Below the pieces are notes generated by a model, which saw nothing but the letters and a program-made list of their open reading frames with translations, did no database searches and was not told the origin of the DNA. From assembly GCA_032017425.1 (NCBI GenBank), contig DALZPW010000007.1: a stretch of 64,000 nucleotides of DNA; one strand, 5' to 3'. Both the position numbers and the translations under genes were made by a program. The DNA comes from Faucicola tetraodonis. Lineage in GTDB: Bacteria > Pseudomonadota > Gammaproteobacteria > Pseudomonadales > Moraxellaceae. How positions within the stretch are numbered: position 1 is the first letter of the stretch; each line of letters opens with the position of its first letter. Shown here piece after piece: positions 19,983 to 31,524 of this stretch.

Positions 19983-21365
19983 ATGAGATACCCAGTGTTG
20001 TTCATGGTGTCATTAGCGAGTTGTAGCTTATTAATCGGGTGTAATAAGTCAGACACAGCAGCCCAGCAACAAAGTGGCGGCGGTGCAGGAGCACAGGCGC
20101 AAATGCCACCCACAATAGTCAATGTACAGCCTGTAACATTCCAGACGATTCCACTTACCAAAGAGTTATCAGGTAAAGTTGTCGCCTATCAAGAAGCCAC
20201 CGTTACGCCGCAAGTGTCAGGTATTATTGACCGCCAGTTGTTTCGCGAAGGCACTTTTGTCAAACAAAATCAGCCGTTATATCAAATCAATACCGATAGC
20301 TACACCAGTGTACTTGCCGGTAGTCGCGCAAGCCTTGACCAAAGCCTTGCCAGTGTCAATACCGCAAAAGCCAACTATAATAATGCCTTAGCGGTGCTAG
20401 AAACCCGCCAAGCCGAACTTGCGCTGGCTCAAACCAATTTAAACCGTCTAAAACAGCTACGTGGTACTGAGGCTATCTCAAGTCAAGAATATGACCAAGG
20501 GGCAACCGCCGTGCGTACTGCTCAAGCAGCGGTTAAAAATGCGCAGGCGCAAGTCGGGGTGGCACAAGCCAATATTGATGCCGCCCAAGCAGCGGCTCGC
20601 GGCGCACAGCAATCAGTGAATAGCAATCAGCTCACCATGAGCCGTACTGTGGTTAAAGCGCCTATTAGTGGTATCACCAGTCGCTCAAATGTCAATGTCG
20701 GTGCGCTTGCCACCGCGGGCACGACGCAGATGGTAACCGTCTCGCAACTTAATCCAATTTATGTCGATATCAGTCAGTCAGCCGCCGAGTTATTGGCGCT
20801 TCGTCAGCAATTTGCGGCTGGTAAACTTAGCACACCGCGTACCGCACAGGTTCAGTTAAAGCTCGCCGATGGCTCAACCTACCCGATGGTGGGGCAACTT
20901 CGCTTTGAAGAAGCTAAAGTGGATAGTACCACAGGCACGGTCAATCTGCGTGCGGTATTTAGCAATGATAACTTTGTGCTGTTGCCAGGGATGATGGTGA
21001 ATGCCCAGTTGATTCAAGGTATTATCAATAATGCCGTATTATTACCACAAAGTGCCATTAATCGTACAGCCAAAGGTGAATCAACCGTATATGTGGTTGA
21101 CGCCAATAATAAAATCCAATTACGCCCAGTTACGGTTCAAGGTACCCACCAAGGTCAATGGATTGTCACTAGCGGTCTAAAACAAGGTGAGCAAGTGGTG
21201 ATGGTTGGCGGCGCCAAAGTCAAACCAGATCAGCAAGTCAAAGCCATGCCTTATGTGGCGTCTACATCAGCCTCAACCGCGGTACCGACCAATGCTTCTA
21301 CCACGACGACGACCAAAACGACCGTAACAAATAGCTCAACTACCGCCAAAACTGCGCAACCATAA
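19983..21365 (+). CDS. RND efflux periplasmic adaptor (membrane fusion lipoprotein)
   Basis: This is the AcrA/MexA/AdeI-type adaptor that bridges the inner-membrane pump and the outer-membrane channel. From 19983 the product begins with a lipoprotein signal whose lipobox LLIGC gives an acylated Cys at about residue 20. A GAGG binding site lies 6 nt before this ATG, so the longer frame upstream is rejected. A lipoyl-like half ([13 protein letters not shown] and [18 protein letters not shown]) flanks a long Ala/Gln-rich alpha-hairpin (about residues 105-210). The last 35 residues are a Thr/Ser/Ala tail, absent from typical family members. It is 14 bp before the pump gene. Confidence 0.93.
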   Translation: MRYPVLFMVSLASCSLLIGCNKSDTAAQQQSGGGAGAQAQMPPTIVNVQPVTFQTIPLTKELSGKVVAYQEATVTPQVSGIIDRQLFREGTFVKQNQPLYQINTDSYTSVLAGSRASLDQSLASVNTAKANYNNALAVLETRQAELALAQTNLNRLKQLRGTEAISSQEYDQGATAVRTAQAAVKNAQAQVGVAQANIDAAQAAARGAQQSVNSNQLTMSRTVVKAPISGITSRSNVNVGALATAGTTQMVTVSQLNPIYVDISQSAAELLALRQQFAAGKLSTPRTAQVQLKLADGSTYPMVGQLRFEEAKVDSTTGTVNLRAVFSNDNFVLLPGMMVNAQLIQGIINNAVLLPQSAINRTAKGESTVYVVDANNKIQLRPVTVQGTHQGQWIVTSGLKQGEQVVMVGGAKVKPDQQVKAMPYVASTSASTAVPTNASTTTTTKTTVTNSSTTAKTAQP

Positions 21366-21379
21366 GCACGGGAGATATC

Positions 21380-24300
21380 ATGTCACGCTTTTTTATTGAT
21401 AGACCCATCTTTGCTTGGGTGATTGCCATGCTCATCATGCTGATGGGTATCTTAGCAATTTTTAAATTACCGATTGAGCAGTATCCACGTATTGCCCCAC
21501 CTACCATTAGTATCTCAGCAACTTATCCAGGTGCCGCTGCCCAAACCATTGAAGACTCCGTCACTCAGGTGATTGAGCAAAAAATGAAAGGGCTTGATGG
21601 ATTGATGTATATGTCCTCAAGTTCATCATCAAGTGGCGCTGCGCAAATTACCTTGACCTTTGAGAACGGGACAGATCCCGATACGGCACAAGTCCAAGTC
21701 CAAAACAAACTGCAATCTGCCATGAGTTCGCTGCCAGAGATGGTGCAGCGCATGGGGGTCAACGTCAATAAGTCCACGAGTGGCTTCTTTATGGTACTGG
21801 CGATGACATCTGAAGATGGCAGTATGGATCGTGCCGATATTGCCGATTATCTCAACTCCAACGTGGTTGACCAGATCAGCCGTGTCGAGGGTGTGGGTAA
21901 CGTCAACGTGTTTGGCTCTGCGTATGCCATGCGTATTTGGTTAGACCCTGAAAAACTGCGTACCTATGGTTTAATACCCTCGGATATCACCAGCGCAATT
22001 CAAGCGCAAAACGCGCAAGTATCAGCCGGTCAGCTAGGACAAACACCCACTGACGAAGCCCGTCAAACCATTAATGCCACAGTGACTGTGCAAAGTTACT
22101 TACAAACCCCAGAGCAATTTCGTAATATTTTGCTTAAAAGTAATACAGATGGTGCGCAAATTCGCTTGGGTGATGTCGCCAAAGTGGAAATTGGTAGTGA
22201 AAGCTACAGCGAGATTGCCCGCTACAATGGCAAAGATGCGGCAGGTATCGGTATCTCACTGTCATCTGGCGCCAATGCTTTAAGCACACGTGATGCCGTA
22301 GAAGCCAAACTCAAAGAGCTTGAACCTAATTTTCCTGCGGGCTTAAAAGCCTCAGTTGCCTATGACACCACGCCATTTGTACGTTTGTCGATTGAGGAAG
22401 TAGTCAGAACACTTGCTGAAGCGATTGCACTGGTATTCTTAGTGATGTTCTTGTTTTTACAAAGCTGGCGCGCCACTATTATTCCTACGTTGGCAGTACC
22501 TGTGGTAATACTGGGTACGTTTGGTATTTTGTACGCATTTGGCTATAGCATCAATGTGTTGACGCTGTTTGCCATGGTATTATCAATCGGTCTGTTAGTC
22601 GATGACGCGATTGTCGTGGTCGAAAACGTTGAGCGTTTGCTGGAGGAAAATCCAGACATGACGCCACTGGAAGCCACCCGTGAATCCATGCGCGAAATCA
22701 GTAAAGTGGTCATTGGTATTGCCTTGATTTTGTCGGCGGTATTTTTACCGATGGCATTCTTTGGCGGCTCAACTGGGGTGATTTATCGCCAGTTCTCCGT
22801 GACACTCATCAGCAGTATGGTACTATCCGCCTTAGTTGCGTTGATTTTCACCCCTGCCCTATGTGCCACTATCCTCAAACGCACTAAAGCCCATGACAAA
22901 CACGGCGGGCATCAGACCGGTTTCTTTGGCGCATTTAACCGTATGTTTATGCGTCTTAGTGAAGGCTATGAAAAATTTGTGGGTCGCAGTATCAAAATGC
23001 GCTGGCTGTATATGATTCCTTATGCGTTGGTGATTGTGGCATTGGTGTTCTTATTTACCCGTATTCCAAGTTCATTTATTCCCGAAGAAGACCAAGGTGT
23101 GCTGTTTACATTGGTGCAACTGCCTGCCGGTAGTACCCAAAATCAAACGCAAGCGGTTATGGAAAAGGTCAACGCCTATTATAAAACCCAAGAAAAAGAC
23201 CTTGTGCAGTCTGTATTTATGGTCAATGGCTTTAGTTTTGCCGGTCAAGGGCAAAACATGGGATTGGCATTTGTGCGCTTAAAAGATTGGGATGAGCGCC
23301 CTGGTAAAGAAAATACCGCGCAATCGATTGCCAAACGTGCCATGGGTTATTTTATGACCCAAGTCAATGAAGCCCAAGTATATGCCATTTCACCGCCTGC
23401 TATTCAAGGTTTGGGTACGGCAACGGGTTTTGATCTGCAGCTACAAGACTCCGGCAACTTAGGTCATGAAGGCTTGCTGCAAGCCCGTAACATGCTACTA
23501 GGCATGGCGGCGCAAAATAAACAAGTCAGTGGCGTGCGTCCAAATGGACAAGAAGATTCGCCCCAATATAAAGTCAACGTCAATTATGATGCTGCTGCGG
23601 CTATGGGTGTCGCACCGAGCCTGGTTAATAGTGTTCTTAGTACCGCTTGGGGTAGTAGCTACGTCAATGACTTTATGGATCGTGGTCGTATCAAAAAAGT
23701 CTATATGCAAGGTGAAGCTGAGAGCCGTACCACCCCAGAGGACATCAACAAATGGTATGTACGTAACAGTGACAATCAGATGGTTCCGTTTAGCTCATTT
23801 GCCACCGGTGAATGGCAGTATGGCTCGCCGACCCTTACGCGTTACAACAGTTTGTCATCAATGAACTTGCAAGGTAACGCAGCGCCAGGACTGAGTACCG
23901 GTCAAGCGATGGCAGCAATGGAGCAAATGATTGCCAAACTGCCAAAAGGCATCAGTTACGAATGGACAGGTTTATCCTTAGAAGAGAAAAAATCTGGCGC
24001 CCAAGCACCCATGCTGTACGCCATTTCGATTTTCGTGGTGTTCTTATGTTTAGCTGCACTGTATGAAAGCTGGTCCATTCCCTTTGCAGTGCTACTTGTT
24101 GTGCCACTTGGGGTATTAGGTGCTGTGCTATTTACGGGTTTACGTGGGCTTTCAAACGATATTTATTTGCAAGTGGGTCTGCTGACCGTTGTGGGTTTAT
24201 CAGCCAAAAATGCGATTTTGATTATTGAATTTGCCAAAGAACGACAAGATTTGGGACATAATCTATATGACTCGGTTACGGTCGCTGCTCGCCAACGCTT

Positions 24301-24652
24301 ACGTCCGATTATCATGACATCATTGGCGTTTGGTATTGGCGTGGTACCCTTATTCTTGGCAACAGGCGCAGGCTCAGGTAGCCAAAATGCGATTGGTACA
24401 AGTGTGTTAGGCGGCGTGGTCAGTGCAACTATCCTAGGGGTGTTCTTTATCCCAATATTCTATGTGTGGGTACGCTCACTGATTAAAGGTAACAAACCGC
24501 ACCACCCCAATGATGGCAATGACGGCAACGTTGGTGACTTACAGCCCGTATCACCTTACTCACCTAATGCCGCTGAACCTGTCGCTGTCACTCAGCCAAC
24601 ACAGGTGAGCCTCTATAAGCCTGATGGCGGTTCACCATCAAACCATCAATAA
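21380..24652 (+). CDS. RND efflux pump, inner-membrane transporter (AcrB/AdeJ type)
   Basis: A 1090-residue proton-driven drug exporter of the hydrophobe/amphiphile RND family. It starts [20 protein letters not shown], the family N-terminus, and has 12 predicted helices with two large periplasmic loops. The proton-relay Asp pair is in [16 protein letters not shown] (helix 4) and the relay Lys in GLSAKNAIL (helix 10). FIPEEDQG and [15 protein letters not shown] are further family landmarks. Overall wording is closest to Acinetobacter AdeJ. The C-terminus has about 50 extra polar residues. Substrates cannot be read from the sequence. Confidence 0.95.
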   Translation: MSRFFIDRPIFAWVIAMLIMLMGILAIFKLPIEQYPRIAPPTISISATYPGAAAQTIEDSVTQVIEQKMKGLDGLMYMSSSSSSSGAAQITLTFENGTDPDTAQVQVQNKLQSAMSSLPEMVQRMGVNVNKSTSGFFMVLAMTSEDGSMDRADIADYLNSNVVDQISRVEGVGNVNVFGSAYAMRIWLDPEKLRTYGLIPSDITSAIQAQNAQVSAGQLGQTPTDEARQTINATVTVQSYLQTPEQFRNILLKSNTDGAQIRLGDVAKVEIGSESYSEIARYNGKDAAGIGISLSSGANALSTRDAVEAKLKELEPNFPAGLKASVAYDTTPFVRLSIEEVVRTLAEAIALVFLVMFLFLQSWRATIIPTLAVPVVILGTFGILYAFGYSINVLTLFAMVLSIGLLVDDAIVVVENVERLLEENPDMTPLEATRESMREISKVVIGIALILSAVFLPMAFFGGSTGVIYRQFSVTLISSMVLSALVALIFTPALCATILKRTKAHDKHGGHQTGFFGAFNRMFMRLSEGYEKFVGRSIKMRWLYMIPYALVIVALVFLFTRIPSSFIPEEDQGVLFTLVQLPAGSTQNQTQAVMEKVNAYYKTQEKDLVQSVFMVNGFSFAGQGQNMGLAFVRLKDWDERPGKENTAQSIAKRAMGYFMTQVNEAQVYAISPPAIQGLGTATGFDLQLQDSGNLGHEGLLQARNMLLGMAAQNKQVSGVRPNGQEDSPQYKVNVNYDAAAAMGVAPSLVNSVLSTAWGSSYVNDFMDRGRIKKVYMQGEAESRTTPEDINKWYVRNSDNQMVPFSSFATGEWQYGSPTLTRYNSLSSMNLQGNAAPGLSTGQAMAAMEQMIAKLPKGISYEWTGLSLEEKKSGAQAPMLYAISIFVVFLCLAALYESWSIPFAVLLVVPLGVLGAVLFTGLRGLSNDIYLQVGLLTVVGLSAKNAILIIEFAKERQDLGHNLYDSVTVAARQRLRPIIMTSLAFGIGVVPLFLATGAGSGSQNAIGTSVLGGVVSATILGVFFIPIFYVWVRSLIKGNKPHHPNDGNDGNVGDLQPVSPYSPNAAEPVAVTQPTQVSLYKPDGGSPSNHQ

Positions 24653-24728
24653 GACATAAATGGGTAAACATTTTACCCATTTAATCTTTTACAATAACAA
24701 ACACATTATGTTGATACAGGTAAGTTAT

Positions 24729-26321
24729 ATGGATTCTACCTTTCGCCTAGTACCCCTGACCGCTATAGTAGCCACCCTACTATCGCTCAGCGCTTGTCAA
24801 ACCATTCCAAAAGCCAAAACTGAGCCTGTCGTGGCGCAGCCGCATATCGCAATTAATCAGCCTTATGAAACCTATGACAGTCAGACCGTCAGCGGCACCA
24901 GTCAGCCGAGTATCGCGGCTCAGCGTTGGCAGGATTTTTATAGCGATGCCAAGCTAAAACAACTGATTCAATTGGGGTTAGACAACAACAAAGACATCAG
25001 TGCCACGATTTTGGCGATTCAAAAAGCCCGCGCGCAGTATCAAATTCAAGACATCGCCGATGTGCCTACTATCAATAGTTCTGGCTCATATTCTTACGGT
25101 GCAACAAATTCAAGAGATGCGAATCCTAGTAGTACTTACAATGTCGGTCTGGCAATGTCAAGTTACGAGTTTGACTTTTGGGGACGTATTGCGAGCCTCA
25201 AAGATGCCGCTTTACAAAATTATCTTGCCACCACTGCTGCCAAAGATGCCGCGCAAATTAGCTTGATTAGTAACATTGCGCAAAGCTATGTGGCATACAG
25301 CTATAATCTGGCACAACTGCAACTTGCCAAACAAACCTTAGCCACGCGCCAAGATTCACTTCGCATTAACCAGCTGCGTTTTAAAGCAGGTCTTGATTCA
25401 CAGCTAACTAGCGTACAAGCCCAAGCGGCGGTTGAAGCCGCCAAAGTGTCTATCGCCCAAGCACAAACCAATTTGTTGACCAACCAAAATGCCCTGCGCT
25501 ATCTAGTAGGCGCCCCTGTGGATAATAGCCTACTACCCGCAGCGGGCATTAGTAGCATCACCAATAATCGTATTTTTGGCACGGGCTTACCCAGTGATTT
25601 ATTATTGTATCGTCCTGATTTGCGTCAAGCGGAATATAACTTAAAAGCTGCGGGCGCAAATATTAACGCCGCGCGCGCTGCGTTTTATCCAACGATTAGC
25701 CTATCGGGCAATGTGGGTGCGGCCAGTTCAAGCTTAGGCGATTTGTTTAAAACAGGCGCATTTAGCTGGGGTTTTGGACCGAGTGTGAGCTTGCCGATTT
25801 TTGATGCAGGTCTACGTAAAGCCAATTACCAAGTGAGTGAAATCGAGCAACAACAAGCGCTAAATACTTATGAAAAAGCGATTCAAACCGCTTTTAAAGA
25901 AGTCAATGACGTATTTGCCAATCGCGCAACGTTAAATCAGCAGTTGACCGCGTACAACCAGTCGCTTGCTGCCAACCAAAAATACTATCAAATTGTTCAA
26001 GCGCGCTTCAAAGCAGGTTTAGACAATTATTTGGGCGTATTAGATGCACAGCGTTCGATTTATAGCAGCCAACAAAGTATTCTAAATACCAAGCAGTCGC
26101 AATTGCTCAGTCAAATTCAGCTATACCAAGTTTTAGGTGGCGGGGTGAGTCGCGATGTACCGCTCGAAACACCCACAGAAAAACATACGAATTTCAGCAC
26201 CAAGTTGTCACAGGTTGCCAACAATGCCCAGCAAAAAATTACTGATGCAGCCCATCAGCCTGCCCAAGTGACTACTAAAACAACCTCAACAACGACCACC
26301 ACAACCACAGTCCAACCCTAA
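24729..26321 (+). CDS. RND efflux outer-membrane channel lipoprotein (OprM/AdeK type)
   Basis: A TolC-like outer-membrane factor of the NodT/OprM lipoprotein branch. The ATG at 24729 gives a lipobox LSAC with acylated Cys near residue 23; the upstream extension lacks a signal and is rejected. Two OEP repeats follow: the first with AQRWQDFYSDAKLKQLIQ and a duplicated coiled-coil region, the second with YRPDLRQAEYNLKAAGANI and RAAFYPTISLSG. The C-terminal 15-20 residues are almost all Thr, resembling the adaptor's tail. It is third in the operon, 76 bp after the pump. Confidence 0.93.
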   Translation: MDSTFRLVPLTAIVATLLSLSACQTIPKAKTEPVVAQPHIAINQPYETYDSQTVSGTSQPSIAAQRWQDFYSDAKLKQLIQLGLDNNKDISATILAIQKARAQYQIQDIADVPTINSSGSYSYGATNSRDANPSSTYNVGLAMSSYEFDFWGRIASLKDAALQNYLATTAAKDAAQISLISNIAQSYVAYSYNLAQLQLAKQTLATRQDSLRINQLRFKAGLDSQLTSVQAQAAVEAAKVSIAQAQTNLLTNQNALRYLVGAPVDNSLLPAAGISSITNNRIFGTGLPSDLLLYRPDLRQAEYNLKAAGANINAARAAFYPTISLSGNVGAASSSLGDLFKTGAFSWGFGPSVSLPIFDAGLRKANYQVSEIEQQQALNTYEKAIQTAFKEVNDVFANRATLNQQLTAYNQSLAANQKYYQIVQARFKAGLDNYLGVLDAQRSIYSSQQSILNTKQSQLLSQIQLYQVLGGGVSRDVPLETPTEKHTNFSTKLSQVANNAQQKITDAAHQPAQVTTKTTSTTTTTTTVQP

Positions 26322-26323
26322 TA

Positions 26324-26365
26324 CATTAGACCTAGCTCATTAGATCTAGTGCATTAGATTAGCCG
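26324..26365. repeat. three degenerate 14-bp tandem repeats after the efflux operon
   Basis: Units cattagacctagct, cattagatctagtg and cattagattagccg lie head to tail starting 2 bp after the stop codon of the outer-membrane factor gene. Confidence 0.7.
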
Positions 26366-26373
26366 TAAGCTGT

Positions 26374-26424
26374 TATAGTAAAAAACCCACATTACTGTGG
26401 GTTTTTTATGGGTTTTTTACTATA
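26374..26424. terminator. bidirectional terminator between efflux operon and thioesterase
   Basis: An inner stem aaaaacccaca (26381-26391) with tgtgggttttt (26396-26406) can compete with an outer 16-bp perfect pairing of 26374-26389 with 26409-26424. Both strands have T runs, suiting two convergent genes. Confidence 0.88.
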
Positions 26425-26434
26425 AATGGCTGTT

Positions 26435-27043
26435 TTAAAATGCATAACTGGCGATGCCATGCGCGATGAGCTTTCCTTCATCATTGACCAACATCATCCG
26501 CGTGGTGCAGCCTTTTCGTCCCATACGAATCACTTCGGCTGTAACCATAAACTCATAGCCGCGCCCAGGGGCTAGATAATCGACGCGCAAATCGACGGTT
26601 GCCATGCGTTTGATTTTTTTGGTCTGCTCTTCAAACGTGCCTTGGTCACGACGATAGATTTCCAGCATGCCCTCAAGCCCGCCTATGGTATCTAATAGCG
26701 TCGCCGTCATACCGCCATGCAAAATCTCAAAATTTGGATTACCGATGAGGGCAGGATTGGACTTGACCTTACCATATACTCTGCCATCTTCATAATGATA
26801 GGTAGTAAAGGTATGCGCCACAAATGGGCTTTGCGACATGATGCTAGCAAGCTGCTGCCCTAGCACATCAATACTAGGTTTAGTGATAGCGTGATGCTCA
26901 CTGTCTTCATTGAGCTGCAGTTGCGACTCGTTTGCCAAATCAGAATGCTCATCATTTTCTTTAGACATTGTGTCAGTCATGTTAGTGCTGTCAGTCGATG
27001 ACTGAGCGGCTAATTGATTGGCATTTACAGGGTTTAAACTCAC
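26435..27043 (-). CDS. PaaI-type hotdog-fold thioesterase with acidic N-terminal extension
   Basis: The C-terminal 140 residues form a hotdog domain with the PaaI/DUF4442-like active-site segment EILHGGMTATLLDTIGGLEG, VDLRVDYLAPGRGYEF and a final VNDEGKLIAHGIASYAF, so it probably hydrolyses an acyl-CoA thioester. The first 60 residues are polar, acidic and low complexity. I favour the GTG start at 27043, which has GGAGG five bases upstream; an ATG four codons before it contains that GGAGG in its own codons. Substrate unknown. A second, shorter PaaI-like gene lies at 36652. Confidence 0.8.
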   Translation of the reverse strand: MSLNPVNANQLAAQSSTDSTNMTDTMSKENDEHSDLANESQLQLNEDSEHHAITKPSIDVLGQQLASIMSQSPFVAHTFTTYHYEDGRVYGKVKSNPALIGNPNFEILHGGMTATLLDTIGGLEGMLEIYRRDQGTFEEQTKKIKRMATVDLRVDYLAPGRGYEFMVTAEVIRMGRKGCTTRMMLVNDEGKLIAHGIASYAF

Positions 27044-27184
27044 GGCGCCCTCCATGCGTAAGTAGATTGTGGTAAGATAGCTTTTTAAAAAATTATCATT
27101 CTAGCAAATTTTGCTTATTTAGCCTTATACAATTTCTGCGTTACTTGATAACGTTACTTAATAATAAGTGTCACTCGATAATAA

Positions 27185-28198
<1,014 letters not shown>

Positions 28199-28221
28199 TA
28201 TCTTAAAGTTTGATTAAAACT

Positions 28222-28259
28222 AAAGGCGACACTGGTTTATCAATCAGTGTCGCCTTTTT
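28222..28259 (+). terminator. rho-independent terminator of hemB
   Basis: Perfect 13-bp stem aaaggcgacactg (28222-28234) with cagtgtcgccttt (28245-28257), 10-nt loop and T run. Confidence 0.93.
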
Positions 28260-28629
28260 CTGATGTTACATTTATTAACTTAAAAGCATCGAGCGCTATA
28301 ACGAGCCCTATAAAAACTTACTTAATGTCATAGAGAATAACAAATCTGTTAACTTTAATTATTTTTTTACCCATTTATTTACTAAATATAAACTTAGTTA
28401 ATCAGTCAAATTCATGCACAATAAACTAAAGCAAAAATACACACTCTTATTGACCTCTATTGACTAAGCTTACTAATTTTGGACGAGCCTTTTTTGGCGT
28501 CACTTTTAGCATTTTGCAATAATTGATTACTTTTTGGCATTATATTTTTGAAAAAAATAAGCAGACAATGGGGTTAATAACAAATAAAAGACGAGAGTGG
28601 TATCTGCTAGCTGATTAATCGAGGATAAG
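28260..28629. other. AT-rich intergenic region before a small gene
   Basis: About 370 bp without a convincing reading frame. It presumably carries the promoter of the small gene at 28630; no clear -35/-10 pair could be assigned. Confidence 0.5.
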
Positions 28630-28845
28630 ATGATTAGTAATGTACCAATTTCTAATAGTTCGATTGCTAATAGCCCAATCAAAAACGCCATGATGGCAGT
28701 GGCTATGATGTCATTTTTGGCACTCAGCTTTAAACTCTCTGCTGATTTGACAACGGATACTCAGCCATCGATAAGTCCGACTGACGCGGTCGTTAGTACC
28801 TTAAATCAGCCGAGCCAACAGGTGGTATTGTCTACCCATAATTAA
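28630..28845 (+). CDS. small hypothetical protein with one hydrophobic segment
   Basis: A 71-residue product of unknown function. It has a Ser/Asn/Ile-rich N-terminus, one hydrophobic stretch (AMMAVAMMSFLALSFKLSA, about residues 21-39) and a polar Thr/Ser/Gln tail, which fits either a single-pass membrane protein or a secreted protein with a late signal. I consider it real because GAGGA lies 5 nt before the ATG and a proper terminator follows 26 bp after the stop, making a self-contained unit. No family is recognised. Confidence 0.6.
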   Translation: MISNVPISNSSIANSPIKNAMMAVAMMSFLALSFKLSADLTTDTQPSISPTDAVVSTLNQPSQQVVLSTHN

Positions 28846-28871
28846 TATATTGTTATCGATTTAATTAACAG

Positions 28872-28897
28872 AAGATGCGATGCCGCATCTTTTTTTT
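28872..28897 (+). terminator. rho-independent terminator of the small gene
   Basis: Perfect 8-bp stem aagatgcg (28872-28879) with cgcatctt (28884-28891), tetraloop atgc, and eight T in a row. Confidence 0.88.
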
Positions 28898-29052
28898 ATG
28901 CCAGTCATTGACGACCACTAGCTTATCGATTATTGCACAAGTTATTTCTCAAAATTTTACCGCCAACTATGTCCTTATCTTTTGCGCTTTAGACTATAAT
29001 AGTCGATTGTCCATTTTTTACTGAGCAACTTTTATTAACGGTGGAAGCGACT

Positions 29053-31092
29053 ATGAGCCAATTAAACCCTCGCCAACAAGAAGCCATGCAATATGTCTCT
29101 GGACCTTTGCTGGTACTGGCAGGTGCAGGTTCGGGTAAAACATCGGTGATTACCCGTAAAATCGCTTATCTGATTGAAGAATGCCAAATGCCAGCCGAGC
29201 GTATCACCGCAGTGACCTTTACCAATAAAGCGGCTCGCGAGATGAAAGCCCGTGTGCAAAAATTATTGCCAAGTGATAAAACCAAAGGCTTAACTGTCTC
29301 GACTTTTCACCAATTTGGCTTGCAGTTTTTACGTTACGAGTTATTGCATACACCGCTTAAAGGCAATTTTTCCATCATGGATGCCGAAGATAGCAAGCGG
29401 CTGTTGATGGATTTGATGGTACGTGACAACATGAGCGGTGCCGAGAGCCGCGAATTGGTCGGTAAAGCTATCAAAATGATTTCGGATTGGAAAAACGACC
29501 TCATCCCCCCTGAAAAAGCAGCAGATACGCTCACCGACCCTGAAGATATGCTATTTGCAACGCTGTATCAACTCTACGAGCGTAACCTACGTGCGTACAA
29601 TGCGGTCGATTTTGATGACTTAATTGTAATGCCGACACGGCTATTGCAGGAAAATAGCCAAGTACGTGATAAATGGCAAAATCGCATACGCTATCTATTG
29701 GTAGATGAATACCAAGACACCAATACCGCGCAATATGAATTGATTAAACTGCTCGTTGGCGTGCAGCCGCGTTTTACGGTGGTGGGTGATGATGACCAAT
29801 CCATCTATGCATGGCGTGGGGCAAAACCTGAAAACATGGCACTGCTGCAAGAGGATTTTCCCAAATTAAAGGTGGTTAAGCTTGAGCAAAACTATCGCTC
29901 GACGTCGCGTATTTTGCACGCTGCCAACTCAGTGATCACCAATAATGAGCATTTATTTGAAAAAAAATTATGGTCAGATAAAGGGCATGGCGAGCTGATT
30001 CGCATCATCAATTGTCGTAACGATGATGATGAGGCAGAGCGCGTTGCCAAAGAAATCATCACCCACAAACTTCGCAATGCCAATGAATGGCAAGATTATG
30101 CGGTACTGTATCGTAGTAACTTTCAGGCGCGTATGTTGGAAGCCCAGCTACGTCAGCTGCAAATTCCTTATAAGTTATCGGGCGGCACGTCGTTCTTTGC
30201 CCGTAGCGAAATCAAAGACATTATGAGTTATTTGCGCTTGATTCTGAATCCTGAAGACGACAGTGCCTTTTTACGCATTATCAATACCCCAAAACGTGGT
30301 CTTGGACCTGCCAGCCTTGAAAAGCTCGGACTATTTGCCCAAGAACACCAAGTCTCGCTCTTGATGGCAAGTGGTCATAGTGGACTGACACATGTGTTAC
30401 CCAAAAAAGCCAGTGGCGAGCTTAAAGAATTTGCTGATTTTATTGAGCGTTACACCCAAGAGCTATACCAGCATCCCGACCCTGTGCCGCTGGTCAAGCA
30501 AATGATTGATGAAACTGGCTATATTGATTTGGTACGAAGCGAAGCAAAAACCCCCCAGCAAGAAAAAATTCGTATTGATAATATCGAGACGCTTTACGCC
30601 AGTATCCAAAACCTGATTAACCGCGCGGATGATGACGATGATCGCACTATCGATGCAGTTATTCGTAAGCTTGTGTTACTTGATATGCTTGAGCAGCAAC
30701 AGGAAGAGGAAAATACCAATAAAGTCAATCTGATGACGCTACACGCCGCTAAAGGGCTTGAGTTTGATTATGTCTATATTATGGGACTTGAAGAAGAACT
30801 ATTACCGCATAAAAACTCTATTATTGCTGAATCCATCGAGGAAGAACGACGTTTGATGTATGTGGGGATTACCCGTGCCCGTAAAGAGCTGACCATGACG
30901 CTGGCTGCCCAGCGCCGTGCAGGCGGGCAAATGAAAACCACCACCCCTAGCCGATTTATCGACGAGTTGCCGACAGAACATATCGATGCCCCTGGCATGA
31001 AAAAATCAGCGGCAGCGCATCAACCCAAGAAAACCGCAGAGGATTATTTGGCCAATATTCAGGCGTTACTCAAAAGCAAAGCCGTCAAATAA
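29053..31092 (+). CDS. rep: ATP-dependent DNA helicase Rep
   Basis: Rep is a superfamily 1A 3'-5' helicase that helps replication forks past bound proteins. Helicase motifs appear in order: LAGAGSGKTSVITRKI (Walker A), VTFTNKAAREMK, LLVDEYQDTNTAQYEL (motif II), VGDDDQSIYAWRGA (III), KLEQNYRST (IV), LMTLHAAKGLEF (V) and EERRLMYVGITRARKEL (VI). The whole length of 679 residues aligns with E. coli Rep (673) better than with UvrD. ATG 29053 has GGAAG five bases upstream; a GTG four codons earlier is less likely. Confidence 0.95.
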   Translation: MSQLNPRQQEAMQYVSGPLLVLAGAGSGKTSVITRKIAYLIEECQMPAERITAVTFTNKAAREMKARVQKLLPSDKTKGLTVSTFHQFGLQFLRYELLHTPLKGNFSIMDAEDSKRLLMDLMVRDNMSGAESRELVGKAIKMISDWKNDLIPPEKAADTLTDPEDMLFATLYQLYERNLRAYNAVDFDDLIVMPTRLLQENSQVRDKWQNRIRYLLVDEYQDTNTAQYELIKLLVGVQPRFTVVGDDDQSIYAWRGAKPENMALLQEDFPKLKVVKLEQNYRSTSRILHAANSVITNNEHLFEKKLWSDKGHGELIRIINCRNDDDEAERVAKEIITHKLRNANEWQDYAVLYRSNFQARMLEAQLRQLQIPYKLSGGTSFFARSEIKDIMSYLRLILNPEDDSAFLRIINTPKRGLGPASLEKLGLFAQEHQVSLLMASGHSGLTHVLPKKASGELKEFADFIERYTQELYQHPDPVPLVKQMIDETGYIDLVRSEAKTPQQEKIRIDNIETLYASIQNLINRADDDDDRTIDAVIRKLVLLDMLEQQQEEENTNKVNLMTLHAAKGLEFDYVYIMGLEEELLPHKNSIIAESIEEERRLMYVGITRARKELTMTLAAQRRAGGQMKTTTPSRFIDELPTEHIDAPGMKKSAAAHQPKKTAEDYLANIQALLKSKAVK

Positions 31093-31117
31093 TTACTTGA
31101 TAATAAACTGCTACATA

Positions 31118-31157
31118 GAAAAAAGGGCGAAAAAGGTAACTTTAAGCCCTTTTTTTA
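31118..31157 (+). terminator. rho-independent terminator of rep
   Basis: Stem gaaaaaagggc / gcccttttttt around a 15-nt loop, ending in a T run; 26 bp after the rep stop. Confidence 0.8.
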
Positions 31158-31524
31158 TTGCAAAAAAGTTTGTATGACAAAGATTTGACCCAAATATCTA
31201 AGTAAATGTAACTAAATATTTCTTAAAAAACTGGTGCTTGACAGGAGATGTAACAAAAAATTTCAAATAAGTAGCTTATTTACCTTTTTGGCAAATTTCA
31301 TTTCATAACTTAACGTCCGACCTGTTAAACACAGACAGTAATCTAGATTTATTTTGCTATGATGGCTTTAACAAAACAAGCAGGGCAATAACTGGTTGAT
31401 TAATCAGGGTCAACTAATAACGCTGAGTAGCAACTAGTTATATAGCTAATATTCAAATGAACTTAACTAAAATTTTACATTGCTTGTTGTGATACTTTTC
31501 AAAAAACTTCTGAAGGAGAAGACG
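31158..31524. other. leader region of the outer-membrane protein gene
   Basis: AT-rich gap. A perfect -35 hexamer TTGACA is at 31238-31243, but the sequence 17 bp downstream (tttcaa) is a poor -10, so no promoter is claimed. The long leader is usual for abundant outer-membrane protein genes. Confidence 0.4.
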
